In this document: positions 34,991 to 43,116 of the stretch, piece after piece
Numbering within the stretch: position 1 is the stretch's first letter
How the letters are laid out: every line of letters starts with the position of its first letter
Origin: Amorphus orientalis
GTDB taxonomy: Bacteria > Pseudomonadota > Alphaproteobacteria > Rhizobiales > Amorphaceae
Length of the DNA: 64,000 nt
Direction: 5' to 3'
Assembly: GCF_030814015.1 (NCBI RefSeq)
Contig: NZ_JAUSUL010000002.1
Location: forward strand, 558,001-622,000
Translations under genes and position numbers: made by a program
Notes under the pieces: model-generated
What the model was told of the DNA's origin: nothing
Seen by the model: the letters and a program-made list of their open reading frames with translations, nothing else
The model's database searches: none

Positions 34991-36241
34991 ATGATCGAAC
35001 GCGCGGACGTCATTGTCCTCGGGGCCGGCATCGTCGGCATCTCGACGGCGATTCACCTCCAGGAGCGCGGGCGGTCGGTTCTCCTCGTCGAACGACGCGC
35101 ACCGGGGGAGGAGACATCCTACGGAAATGCGGGGGTGATCGAGCGCGAGAGCCTGGTCCCGGTGACCGTTCCGCGCCGGCTGTCGGACCTCATCCCGTTC
35201 GCGCTCAACCGGAAGGTCGCCGCCCACTACCGGCTGGCCGACCTGCCACGCTTTCTGCCCTGGCTGAACAGTCTGAGCCGCAATTCCGCCCCCGCCGCCG
35301 TCGATCGCTATGCGGCCGCATCCGATGCGCTGAGCCGGGAAGCCGCCCGGGAGCATCACCGTCTGGCGGGGCCGTCCGGGGTCGAGCCGCTGTTTCGCAA
35401 GACCGGCTGGCTGAGGCTCTTCCGCTCGCCGCAGAGTTTCGCCGCCGCCCAGACCGCCCATCTGGCCCGCGCCAAACGGTACGCGCTGCCCTTCGATATC
35501 CTCACGCCGGAAGAAGCCGGCGACATCGAGCCCCACCTGTCCCCGGCCTTCTACCGGGCGGTGCTCTGGCCGGAAACGGAAAGCGTGGCCAGCCCCGGCC
35601 GTGTCACCAAGAGCTACGCCGAGCACTTCGTCGGCATCGGCGGCCATTACATGAAGACCGAGGCGCGCGCGATCCGTCCGCTTTCCGACGGCGGCTTCGA
35701 GATCGAGACGGGCGGGGCGCCGCTCCATGCCGGCCAGGTCGTCGTGGCCCTCGGGCCGTGGTCGATGGATCTTCTGGGGCCGCTGGGCTACCGCATGCCG
35801 CTCGCGCCGAAGCGCGGCTATCACCGCCATTACCGGCCCCAGGGCAACGCCAGCCTCGGCCGCCCGGTCGTCGATATGGACAACGGCTACGCGATCACCC
35901 CGATGCTCGATGGCATCCGGATCACGAGCGGGATCGAATTCGCCGATCGGGATGCGCCGCCGACGCCGGTCCAGCTTGCCCGGGCCGAACCGCTCGCCCG
36001 CGAGCTGTTTCCCTTGGGCGAGCCGGTGGAGGAAAAGCCCTGGATGGGGGCGCGGCCGTGCTTTCCCGATTCCCTTCCGGCCATCGGCGAAGCGCCCCGG
36101 CACAAGGGGCTCTGGTTCAATTTCGGCCACGGCCATCTGGGCTTCACCCAGGGGCCGATCTCCGGGCGGTTGCTTGCCGAGCTGATGACGTGGTCGAGCC
36201 CGTGCGTCGATCCGGCTCCCTATTCACCGGCGCGGTTCTGA
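34991..36241 (+). CDS. FAD-dependent oxidoreductase, D-amino-acid dehydrogenase (DadA)-like
   Basis: A 416-residue DAO-family flavoprotein. The FAD-binding motif V-I-V-L-G-A-G-I-V-G-I-S-T-A is at residues about 6-19, followed by G-R-S-V-L-L-V-E-R. The region G-E-E-T-S-Y-G-N-A-G matches DadA-like enzymes. The C-terminal part shows W-M-G-A-R-P-C-F-P-D-S-L-P-A-I-G and G-H-G-H-L-G-F-T-Q-G-P, typical of D-amino-acid dehydrogenases. ATG 34991 is preferred. The gene is adjacent to an Lrp-type regulator and near an indolepyruvate oxidoreductase, which fits amino-acid catabolism. Exact substrate unknown. Confidence 0.88.
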   Translation: MIERADVIVLGAGIVGISTAIHLQERGRSVLLVERRAPGEETSYGNAGVIERESLVPVTVPRRLSDLIPFALNRKVAAHYRLADLPRFLPWLNSLSRNSAPAAVDRYAAASDALSREAAREHHRLAGPSGVEPLFRKTGWLRLFRSPQSFAAAQTAHLARAKRYALPFDILTPEEAGDIEPHLSPAFYRAVLWPETESVASPGRVTKSYAEHFVGIGGHYMKTEARAIRPLSDGGFEIETGGAPLHAGQVVVALGPWSMDLLGPLGYRMPLAPKRGYHRHYRPQGNASLGRPVVDMDNGYAITPMLDGIRITSGIEFADRDAPPTPVQLARAEPLARELFPLGEPVEEKPWMGARPCFPDSLPAIGEAPRHKGLWFNFGHGHLGFTQGPISGRLLAELMTWSSPCVDPAPYSPARF

Positions 36242-36288
36242 GCAACGCCAGCGAAAGTGGGCACCGGTTTCGCGTCCAGGATTTGCTC
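36242..36288 (+). repeat. Diverged copy of the stop-codon hairpin repeat
   Basis: It begins right after the TGA of the FAD oxidoreductase. The inner stem is CGAAA/TTTCG in place of GGAAAA/TTTTCC and the outermost pairs are AGCAA/TTGCT. The loop GTGGGCACCGG is unchanged. The paired changes keep the fold. Confidence 0.75.
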
Positions 36289-36321
36289 CAACCTCCGGTC
36301 GCCGCACTCCTCGCCGCCAGC

Positions 36322-36810
36322 TCAATCCTCGCGGATCGGCAGCGCCGGCGTGTCCTTCACGGTCGCGATCACGATCCGCGACTGCACGTCCGACACCAGA
36401 TCGTTGTTGAGCAGCTTCAGGCGCAGGAAGTCGTCGTAGTCCTTGATGTCGTCCGCGACGATCTTGAGCAGGTAGTCGACGGCGCCGGTGATGCGTTCGC
36501 AGATCACCACCTCCGGCCAGCGATTCACCATCCGGTCGAACTCCTCCATATTCTCGCGGCTGGGAATCGATAGCTTCACGAACGAATAGGACACGAAGGA
36601 CAGCCCGACCTTTTCCCGGTCGATCAGCGCGGCGACCTGGCGCACGACGCCGGTTTCCTTGAGCTTCTTGATCCGCCGCCAGCACGGGGTCTGGCTCATG
36701 CCCGCCTGGCGGGCGATTTCCGCGATGGAGAGGGAGGCGTCGCGCTGGAGAATCTTCAGGACACGGATATCTCCCGGATCCAGGGTCGCTTTTCCCGGAA
36801 TTGCCGCCAA
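36322..36810 (-). CDS. Lrp/AsnC family transcriptional regulator
   Basis: A 162-residue regulator. The helix-turn-helix (about residues 28-54) reads S-I-A-E-I-A-R-Q-A-G-M-S-Q-T-P-C-W-R-R-I; the RAM ligand-binding domain follows (about 70-155) with I-T-G-A-V-D-Y-L-L-K-I-V. The start appears to be TTG (complement of 36808-36810) with a GAAGAG stretch upstream; no ATG is available before the HTH. It is divergent from the indolepyruvate oxidoreductase gene, about 200 bases away, and probably controls it in response to an amino acid. A dyad at 36875-36892 is a candidate site. Confidence 0.93.
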   Translation of the reverse strand: MAAIPGKATLDPGDIRVLKILQRDASLSIAEIARQAGMSQTPCWRRIKKLKETGVVRQVAALIDREKVGLSFVSYSFVKLSIPSRENMEEFDRMVNRWPEVVICERITGAVDYLLKIVADDIKDYDDFLRLKLLNNDLVSDVQSRIVIATVKDTPALPIRED

Positions 36811-36874
36811 GCCAGATCACTCTTCTCAAATGGGGTCGTCTTTCGGCAAGGATAGCACAGAAATTCCCGTAAAA

Positions 36875-36892
36875 TCGAATGATCTTATTCGA
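36875..36892. promoter_or_regulatory. Possible Lrp/AsnC operator: TCGAAT-N6-ATTCGA
   Basis: A perfect 6-base dyad with six bases between arms, in A/T-rich DNA between the divergent Lrp-type gene and the indolepyruvate oxidoreductase gene, 65 bases from the former and 116 from the latter. Lrp/AsnC dimers bind such partly A/T-rich palindromes. No other dyad of this quality is seen in the gap. Confidence 0.45.
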
Positions 36893-37008
36893 CGAATGCC
36901 GGATTGCGGCCTGCATCCGGCGGGACGTTCGGACTGCCTCCATTCCAGGTTGGATCCAATGGGCGGGCTCGTGCGTTCCTTGCAGATCATGAGATGTGGG
37001 GAGGCTGT

Positions 37009-40000
37009 ATGACGGCGCACCCGACTTCGGTTACCTTGAGCGACAAGTACGATCTCGAGCGCGGCACCGTCTATATGACGGGGATTCAGGCGCTTCTGAG
37101 AATCGGTCTGGATCAGATCAGGGCCGATCGCGCCCGCGGCCACAGGACCGGCGGCTTCTATTCCGGCTATCGCGGCTCCCCGCTCGGCGGGCTCGATTCC
37201 CAGCTCGGACGGTCCCAGAAGCTGCTCGCAGCCCACGACATCGTCTTCAAGCCGGGCGTGAACGAGGAACTCGGCGCGACGGCGGTGTGGGGAACCCAGA
37301 AGGTGGGCCTGCACGGAAAAGGCTCCGACTTCGAGGGCGTCTTCGGCATCTGGTACGGCAAGGCGCCCGGCGTCGACAGGGCGAGCGATGCGCTCAAGCA
37401 GGCGAACGCCTCCGGGACGGCGCCGCTCGGCGGCTGTCTGGCGCTGTGCGGCGACGATCATCTGGCCAAGTCCTCCATCCTGCCCGCCCAGAGCGAGTTC
37501 GCGCTGCTCAACTTCGAGATGCCGTTCCTCAATCCGGCGGATCTGCAGGACGTTCTCGACTACGGCCTCTACGGCATTGCCATGTCACGCTTTTCCGGCC
37601 TGTGGACCGGGATCCCGTGCCTCGCCGACAGCATGGATTCCTCCGGTCTGGTGACGGTCGATCCGGAGCGCCTGGCGATCGTCACGCCTTCCGAGCACGA
37701 TCCGCGAACCGAAGCCGACATCAACCGGGTCCTCCTTCTCAAGAACCGGCTGGAGACCGAGCGGGTCCTGCGCGAACACAAGCTGCCGGCGGCCCAGGCC
37801 TTCGTGCGCGCCAACGGTCTCGACAAGGTCGCGTTCGGGTCCCACCGGCCGCGCTACGGCATCGTGACGACCGGCAAGGCCTACCGCGACCTGCGCCAGG
37901 CCTTCGAGCTGCTCGGGATCGACGAGGAACACGCAAGGCGCATCGGTCTCGCCGTCTTCAAGGTGGCGATGCCCTGGCCGCTGGAGCCCTCGCGCTTCTC
38001 CGCCTTCGCCCGCGGCCTCGACCGGCTGATGGTCCTGGAGCACAAGCGCGCCTTCATGGAGCCGCAGATCAAGGACCTGCTCTACGGCTGGAGCGAGGAT
38101 CAGCGGCCGCGGATCTGGGGCAAGAAGACCCCGGACGGCGCGCCGTTCCTGTCCGACCTTCTGGAACTGCAGCCCCAGGAGATCATCGAGGCGCTGCTGG
38201 CCTTCGTGCCTGAGGTCCAGGAAGACGGCAACATGCGCGGTGTCGCCGAGCGGCTCGTGATGCGTTCCGCTTGGGCCGGCGGTCACGCCGAGGCGGCCCA
38301 GCGGTCCGCCTATTTCTGCGCGGGCTGTCCGCATTCCTCGTCCACCGTGGTGCCGGAGGGGTCGCGCGCCCAGCCGGGCATTGGCTGCCATGCGATGACG
38401 GAGATCAACGGCCGGACCACCGACGGCCAGATCGCAATGGGCGGAGAGGGCGTGCTCTGGGTCGGTCAGGCGCCGTTCTCCAACGACACCCACATGTTCG
38501 TGAATCTCGGCGACGGGACCTATTTCCATTCCGGCATCCTGGCGATCCGCCAGGCCGTCGCCGCGAATGTGCCGATCACCTACAAGATCCTGTTCAATGA
38601 CGCCGTGGCGATGACCGGCGGCCAGCCGTTCGACGGGCCGCTGTCGGTTCCGCAGATCTCCCGCCAGCTGGCGGCCGAGGGCGTGGAAAAGATCGTGGTG
38701 CTCTCCGAGCGGCCGCATCTCTACGAGGGCGTCCGGGATCTGGCGCCGGGAACGCCGGTGCACGACCGCGGCGAGATCATGCGGGTCCAGGAGGAGCTGC
38801 AGGAATATCCCGGCGTGTCGGCGATCATCTTCGACCAGACCTGTGCCGCGGAGAAGCGCCGCCGCCGCAAGAAGGGCGACTACGAGGATCCGGACAAGCG
38901 GCTGTTCATCAATCCGCGGGTCTGCGAGGGCTGCGGCGACTGCTCGGTTCAGTCCAACTGCATCGCGGTGGAGCCGCTGGAGACCGAGTTCGGCCAGAAG
39001 CGACGGATCAATCAGTCCAGCTGCAACAAGGACTATTCCTGCGTGAAGGGCTTCTGCCCGTCCTTCGTCTGGGTCGAGGGGGCGGAACTGGCGACGGCAG
39101 ACGACGCCCACATCGACGTCGATGCGCTCGCCTCCAGGATTGCCATGCCGCGCCCCGATGCGCCGACCGACACCCGCAATCTCCTGATCGCGGGCATCGG
39201 CGGCATGGGAGTGACCACCGTCGGCGCGGTCCTGGCGATGGCCGGGCACATCGACGGGATCAACGTCTCCACCCTCGACGTGACCGGCCTTGCCCAGAAG
39301 AACGGGCCGGTGACGTCCCATGTCCGCTTCGCGCCCAAGGGCCGCGACATCGAGGGGCCGCGGGTTCCGACGGCGAGCCTGGATGTGCTTCTGGCCGCCG
39401 ACATGCTGGTCGGCTGCTCCGCCGATGCGCTGAGCCTTGCCGACAGCGGCCGCACGCTCACGGTGGCCAACACCCATGTGGCGCCGACGGCGGAGTTCGT
39501 CATGAAGCAGACGCTCTCCTACCAGGAGGCGCGGCTGAAGAAGACGCTCCAGGACGGCAGCCGCGAGATGACGCCGGTCGATGCGGCCGATCTCGCCGAA
39601 CGGCTGATGGGCGATACGCTCTACACCAACATGATCCTGGCCGGTGCCGCGTGGCAGAAGGGCGCGATCCCGCTCTCCTTCGAGGCGATCGAGACCGCGA
39701 TCCGGCTGAACGGCGCGGCGGTCGAGAAAAACCTCAAGGCGTTCGCCGTGGGCCGCATCGCCGCGGCCGATCCGGACGCGCTCGCCGAGGCACTGCCGAA
39801 GGAGGAGCATCCGGAAGAGGAGACCCTCGACGAGCGCATCGACCTCCTGGCCGCCGAGCTCGTGCGCTATCAGGGACGCGGCTACGCCCGCCGCTTCCGC
39901 AAGCTGGTCGAGCGGGCCCGCGAAGCCGACGCCGAGCGCGGTCAGGGTGCCATGCGGTTCGCCCGCCTCGTCGCCGACAACCTCTACAAGGTGATGGCCT

Positions 40001-40518
40001 ACAAGGACGAGTACGAGGTCGCGCGGCTCTATAGCGAGCCCGAGTTCCGCGAGCGTCTCAAGGACACCTTCAAGGAGCCCGGGCGGCTGTCGGTGATGAT
40101 GGCGCCGCCGCTCCTGTCGCGTACCGACCCGGCGACAGGCCGGCCGAAGAAGCGTCCGTTCGGGCCGTGGATCTTCTCCGCGTTCCGCGTCCTTGCCGGC
40201 ATGAAGCGCCTGCGCGGCACGCCGCTCGATCCGTTCGGCTACTCGTCCGAGCGCCGGGCGGAACGGGACCTGATCCGCCGCTACGTGGCGGATGTCGAAC
40301 AGGCGATGGACAAGCTCGGAACGGCCAACTACGGGCTTCTGTGCGAGATCGCGCGGATCCCCGACCAGATCCGGGGCTACGGGCCGGTCAAACAGGCCAA
40401 CATGGAGGCTGCCGACAAGAAGCGGGCGGCCCTGTTCGCCCAGCTCGGCGAGGCACCGGAAGGTGGCCCCGGCAACGCCGACACCGACAGGCGCGTAGTT
40501 CTGGAGGCGGCGGAGTAG
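37009..40518 (+). CDS. Indolepyruvate ferredoxin oxidoreductase, fused alpha-beta form
   Basis: Single-chain 2-oxoacid:ferredoxin oxidoreductase of 1169 residues that oxidatively decarboxylates aryl pyruvates from aromatic amino acids to aryl acetyl-CoA. Order: pyrimidine/pyrophosphate TPP domains (residues about 20-620, with G-F-Y-S-G-Y-R-G-S-P-L-G-G-L and G-I-G-C-H-A-M-T-E-I-N and G-D-G-T-Y-F-H-S-G), Cys-rich ferredoxin-like segments from Cys639 (V-C-E-G-C-G-D-C, then N-K-D-Y-S-C-V-K-G-F-C-P-S-F), and the gamma-type domain (about 720-930, G-I-G-G-M-G-V-T-T-V). A GGGGAGG site precedes ATG 37009. Fused forms of this size are typical of Hyphomicrobiales. Probably controlled by the adjacent Lrp-type regulator. 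Confidence 0.94.
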   Translation: MTAHPTSVTLSDKYDLERGTVYMTGIQALLRIGLDQIRADRARGHRTGGFYSGYRGSPLGGLDSQLGRSQKLLAAHDIVFKPGVNEELGATAVWGTQKVGLHGKGSDFEGVFGIWYGKAPGVDRASDALKQANASGTAPLGGCLALCGDDHLAKSSILPAQSEFALLNFEMPFLNPADLQDVLDYGLYGIAMSRFSGLWTGIPCLADSMDSSGLVTVDPERLAIVTPSEHDPRTEADINRVLLLKNRLETERVLREHKLPAAQAFVRANGLDKVAFGSHRPRYGIVTTGKAYRDLRQAFELLGIDEEHARRIGLAVFKVAMPWPLEPSRFSAFARGLDRLMVLEHKRAFMEPQIKDLLYGWSEDQRPRIWGKKTPDGAPFLSDLLELQPQEIIEALLAFVPEVQEDGNMRGVAERLVMRSAWAGGHAEAAQRSAYFCAGCPHSSSTVVPEGSRAQPGIGCHAMTEINGRTTDGQIAMGGEGVLWVGQAPFSNDTHMFVNLGDGTYFHSGILAIRQAVAANVPITYKILFNDAVAMTGGQPFDGPLSVPQISRQLAAEGVEKIVVLSERPHLYEGVRDLAPGTPVHDRGEIMRVQEELQEYPGVSAIIFDQTCAAEKRRRRKKGDYEDPDKRLFINPRVCEGCGDCSVQSNCIAVEPLETEFGQKRRINQSSCNKDYSCVKGFCPSFVWVEGAELATADDAHIDVDALASRIAMPRPDAPTDTRNLLIAGIGGMGVTTVGAVLAMAGHIDGINVSTLDVTGLAQKNGPVTSHVRFAPKGRDIEGPRVPTASLDVLLAADMLVGCSADALSLADSGRTLTVANTHVAPTAEFVMKQTLSYQEARLKKTLQDGSREMTPVDAADLAERLMGDTLYTNMILAGAAWQKGAIPLSFEAIETAIRLNGAAVEKNLKAFAVGRIAAADPDALAEALPKEEHPEEETLDERIDLLAAELVRYQGRGYARRFRKLVERAREADAERGQGAMRFARLVADNLYKVMAYKDEYEVARLYSEPEFRERLKDTFKEPGRLSVMMAPPLLSRTDPATGRPKKRPFGPWIFSAFRVLAGMKRLRGTPLDPFGYSSERRAERDLIRRYVADVEQAMDKLGTANYGLLCEIARIPDQIRGYGPVKQANMEAADKKRAALFAQLGEAPEGGPGNADTDRRVVLEAAE

Positions 40519-40521
40519 GCG

Positions 40522-41532
40522 TCAGCCGCCGAAGCGCTCTGACCAGGTCGGCAGCACGTCGCCTTCGGCGGCAGTCGCCGCATAGACGCCGCGGGCGATC
40601 GCCCGTGCCAGTGTCGAGGCGGCGGCGGCGCCGATCTCGATCGGCTCGAACACGGGATCGGCAAGCGGCCGCGCGCCGGTCGACAGCGCGAACACCGTGT
40701 CCCCGTCATAGGGCGTGTGCGCCGGCCACAGCGCGCGCGCGAACCCGTCATGGGCCGCGATTGCGAGCCGCTTCGCCTGGGCCTTCGTCAGCGCGGCGTC
40801 GGTCGCCACCAGCGCGATGGTGGTGTTGGCGCCCGCCTTGAGCGCATCGAGCTTCGTCACCAGACGTCCGGCGTCTTCGGGGAGGGGATGCGGAAAGCCG
40901 AGCCCGCCGAACTCGCCGTACTGTTCGAACGCAGCCGCCCAGAAATGCGGCCCGCCCGCGATGTTGGCGGTTCCGACCGCGTTGACGCCGACGATCGCCG
41001 CCACGGTGTGACCGCTCGGCAGGACAGTCGAGGCCGAGCCGAGCCCGCCCTTCAGATCCGCGGTGGTGCAGCCGCAGCCGATGCCCACCGACCCGATCCT
41101 GAGATCGTCGCGTACAGCCGCGCGGACGGCCGCCTCGCCGAGCGCCCGGAACGGCGGCACCGGGCCCCAGTCCTTGTTGCCGCCGTTGGCCAGGTCGAAC
41201 ACGATCGCGGTCGGCACGATCGGCACTCGGAATCCCGCGACTTCCGCGCCGCGTCCCATCTCGGCAAGCGCGGACAGCGCCCCGTCCGCGGATGCGAGGC
41301 CAAATGCCGAGCCGCCGGACAGCACGATGGCGTCCACGGCCGGGATCATCTGTTCGGGGGCGAGGAGATCGGTTTCCCGGGTGCCGGGAGCGCCGCCGAG
41401 GACGGCGACGGAGGCCACGGCCGGTTCGTCCGGCACGATGGCGGTGACGCCGGTCTTGGCCTCGGCGTCTTCGACATGGCCGACCGAAAGGCCGGCCACG
41501 TCGGTCAGGTGATTGCGCGGACCCGGTTTCAT
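40522..41532 (-). CDS. P1 family (DmpA/S58) peptidase
   Basis: Self-processing aminopeptidase-type protein of 336 residues. Family marks: L-S-G-G-S-A-F-G-L-A-S-A-D-G (about 95-108), I-G-C-G-C-T-T, and A-N-T-T-I-A-L-V-A-T-D at about residue 234, where autocleavage before the Thr/Ser makes the N-terminal nucleophile. Members act as D-/L-aminopeptidases, beta-peptidyl aminopeptidases or ornithine acetyltransferase-like hydrolases; which applies here is unclear. ATG 41532 is preceded by GAGG. It meets the oxidoreductase gene tail to tail with three bases between stops. Confidence 0.9.
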   Translation of the reverse strand: MKPGPRNHLTDVAGLSVGHVEDAEAKTGVTAIVPDEPAVASVAVLGGAPGTRETDLLAPEQMIPAVDAIVLSGGSAFGLASADGALSALAEMGRGAEVAGFRVPIVPTAIVFDLANGGNKDWGPVPPFRALGEAAVRAAVRDDLRIGSVGIGCGCTTADLKGGLGSASTVLPSGHTVAAIVGVNAVGTANIAGGPHFWAAAFEQYGEFGGLGFPHPLPEDAGRLVTKLDALKAGANTTIALVATDAALTKAQAKRLAIAAHDGFARALWPAHTPYDGDTVFALSTGARPLADPVFEPIEIGAAAASTLARAIARGVYAATAAEGDVLPTWSERFGG

Positions 41533-41572
41533 GACGACCTCGTCGAGGCGGCGTCCGCGCGGATGCGGGAGC

Positions 41573-42799
41573 CTACTGATCGGATCCCGTCGAGCCGCTG
41601 GCGTCATCCGAAGCCGGGGCATCGTTCGCGGTGACATCGACCGAGAGAACGGTCGGCAGCGTCTGGGGCGCCATCATGGCGGTCCCGACGACCTGCGGCA
41701 GCGGCACGGGCTGGCCCGGACGGATCGCCACCTGCAGCGACTGCGGGTCGTTGAGGAACGTCTTCAGGGCCGACATGACCTGATCCTCGAACGGCTTGTT
41801 GTCGATGGTCTGCAGCGCGGCCTGGGCCTGGGCGACCATCTGGGAGATCAGTTCGTCCTTGTCGGTGCCCTGTTCTTCCGCGGTGTTCTCGAGCGCACGG
41901 TCGGTGATCGACATGTCGCGGAACGTCAGGCTCACGTCGACGATGCTGACGCCCTGAAGCACCTGCATCAGCTGGCTGAACTCCATCTGGTCGCTCTGCA
42001 GCTTCTCGATCACCTCGGGCGTGACGCCGCTGAACTTTCCGTCCAGCGTCAGCGTGCCCATGTCCTCGGCGTCGATGGTGAACGTGTCCAGCGTCGCTTC
42101 GCCGGCTTCGGAGTCCCACTTGCCGGCCGCGTCGATGTTGATCACCACCTGGTCGTAGCCGAGCGCGGTCAGCCGCTCCTTCGTGTCGCCCTCTTCGAGA
42201 CTGTCGGTCTTCAGGACCGCGCGTTCGACCGCCATCGTTCCGCCGCGCGGCTTGCCGTCGATCCGGTCCGTCACCTCGAGCATGATCTTGTCGATGGGCA
42301 GCGGCGCACCGTCCTCGTCGGTGAAGACGAGACCGTCGAACTCCGCCTTGTCGTAGTCGGCCACTTCGGAGACGGGCTTGCCCGCATCATCGCCGCTGTC
42401 GGAGGTCGGGAAGGTCGGTTTGACGATGTTGCCTGAGGCGACGCTCACGGTCATCTGGCTGTCCCGCTCGGTCAGCTCGATGCCATCGAGATTGATCTCG
42501 TCGGCCGACAGAACGTCGTCGCCGTCGAGCGAACCGTTGACGATCTCGATCGTCTTCACGGTGGCGGTGCCAGCGCCGTCCTCGTTTTCGTACTCGATCT
42601 TCAGGTCGCTGATCGTGAGGGTGTCGCCGTCCTCAGACACGTTGCCGTAGGTGACGTCCCCGGTGTCCTCGGCCTCGACCGAGCGCAGGAAGGCGTCGGC
42701 AACGTCGTTGCCCGACTTTTCGAAGGCGAGGGAGGGTTGGGTGAACGCAAGCAATGCCGTAAGCGCTGCGATACCGGAAACCCGCGTTGCAACGAACAT
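41573..42799 (-). CDS. Acidic exported protein of unknown function
   Basis: A 408-residue protein I do not recognise. A signal peptide (about residues 1-25, ending S-L-A before Phe) and GGGGA ribosome site support the start. The mature part is strongly acidic, rich in short beta-strand-like stretches with D-G-D, E-D-G and D-T-F-T-I-D-A-E-D motifs, and has repeated phrases such as D-L-K-I-E-Y and I-E-I-V-N-G-S-L-D-G-D. This beta-solenoid-like style recalls AsmA/DUF945 periplasmic proteins, but I cannot show homology. The last 150 residues are helical, then P-G-Q-P-V-P-L-P-Q-V and a disordered D/S-rich tail. It diverges from glmU. Confidence 0.75.
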   Translation of the reverse strand: MFVATRVSGIAALTALLAFTQPSLAFEKSGNDVADAFLRSVEAEDTGDVTYGNVSEDGDTLTISDLKIEYENEDGAGTATVKTIEIVNGSLDGDDVLSADEINLDGIELTERDSQMTVSVASGNIVKPTFPTSDSGDDAGKPVSEVADYDKAEFDGLVFTDEDGAPLPIDKIMLEVTDRIDGKPRGGTMAVERAVLKTDSLEEGDTKERLTALGYDQVVINIDAAGKWDSEAGEATLDTFTIDAEDMGTLTLDGKFSGVTPEVIEKLQSDQMEFSQLMQVLQGVSIVDVSLTFRDMSITDRALENTAEEQGTDKDELISQMVAQAQAALQTIDNKPFEDQVMSALKTFLNDPQSLQVAIRPGQPVPLPQVVGTAMMAPQTLPTVLSVDVTANDAPASDDASGSTGSDQ

Positions 42800-43116
42800 A
42801 TCGGTGATCCCCGATTCGTGGTGGGTTGAAAGGCGAGCCGCTCGGCCTCGATCAGGGCCAAGAAGTTCCCGCCAATGTGGTCGACGTCGCCTGACAGGGC
42901 AAGCCATGCGCACTGTTTTGTCAGTGATGCGTGTCACAGGCTTGACGTGGCTCGCCGCGCCGGCCAACCGTCCAGTCGCGGATTCGCCGACGGGCGTCCA
43001 GGCGCCCTGCGCCGGCAGCGCGATGGCTTGCAAATCGGTGGAAAATCCGGGTCGAACGCTTCGGCTTCGGACCGGCGCAAGGCGCCGGACAGACGGGAAG
43101 AGGGACGGTGCGCACA
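42800..43116. other. Divergent promoter region upstream of glmU
   Basis: About 317 bases with no gene. It contains CACTG-TTTTGT-CAGTG (42911-42926), a 5-base dyad, and a TTGACG at 42942-42947 that could be a -35 element, but no clear -10. The last 30 bases carry GGAAGAGGGA, the ribosome site of glmU. Confidence 0.4.

Noticed and set aside
32939-36136. A 1065-codon minus-strand frame joining the hydrolase with sequence upstream of and across purB
   Set aside because: Only the last 183 codons have a family and a start at the purB stop; the rest is purB read in another frame and the antisense of the FAD oxidoreductase gene.
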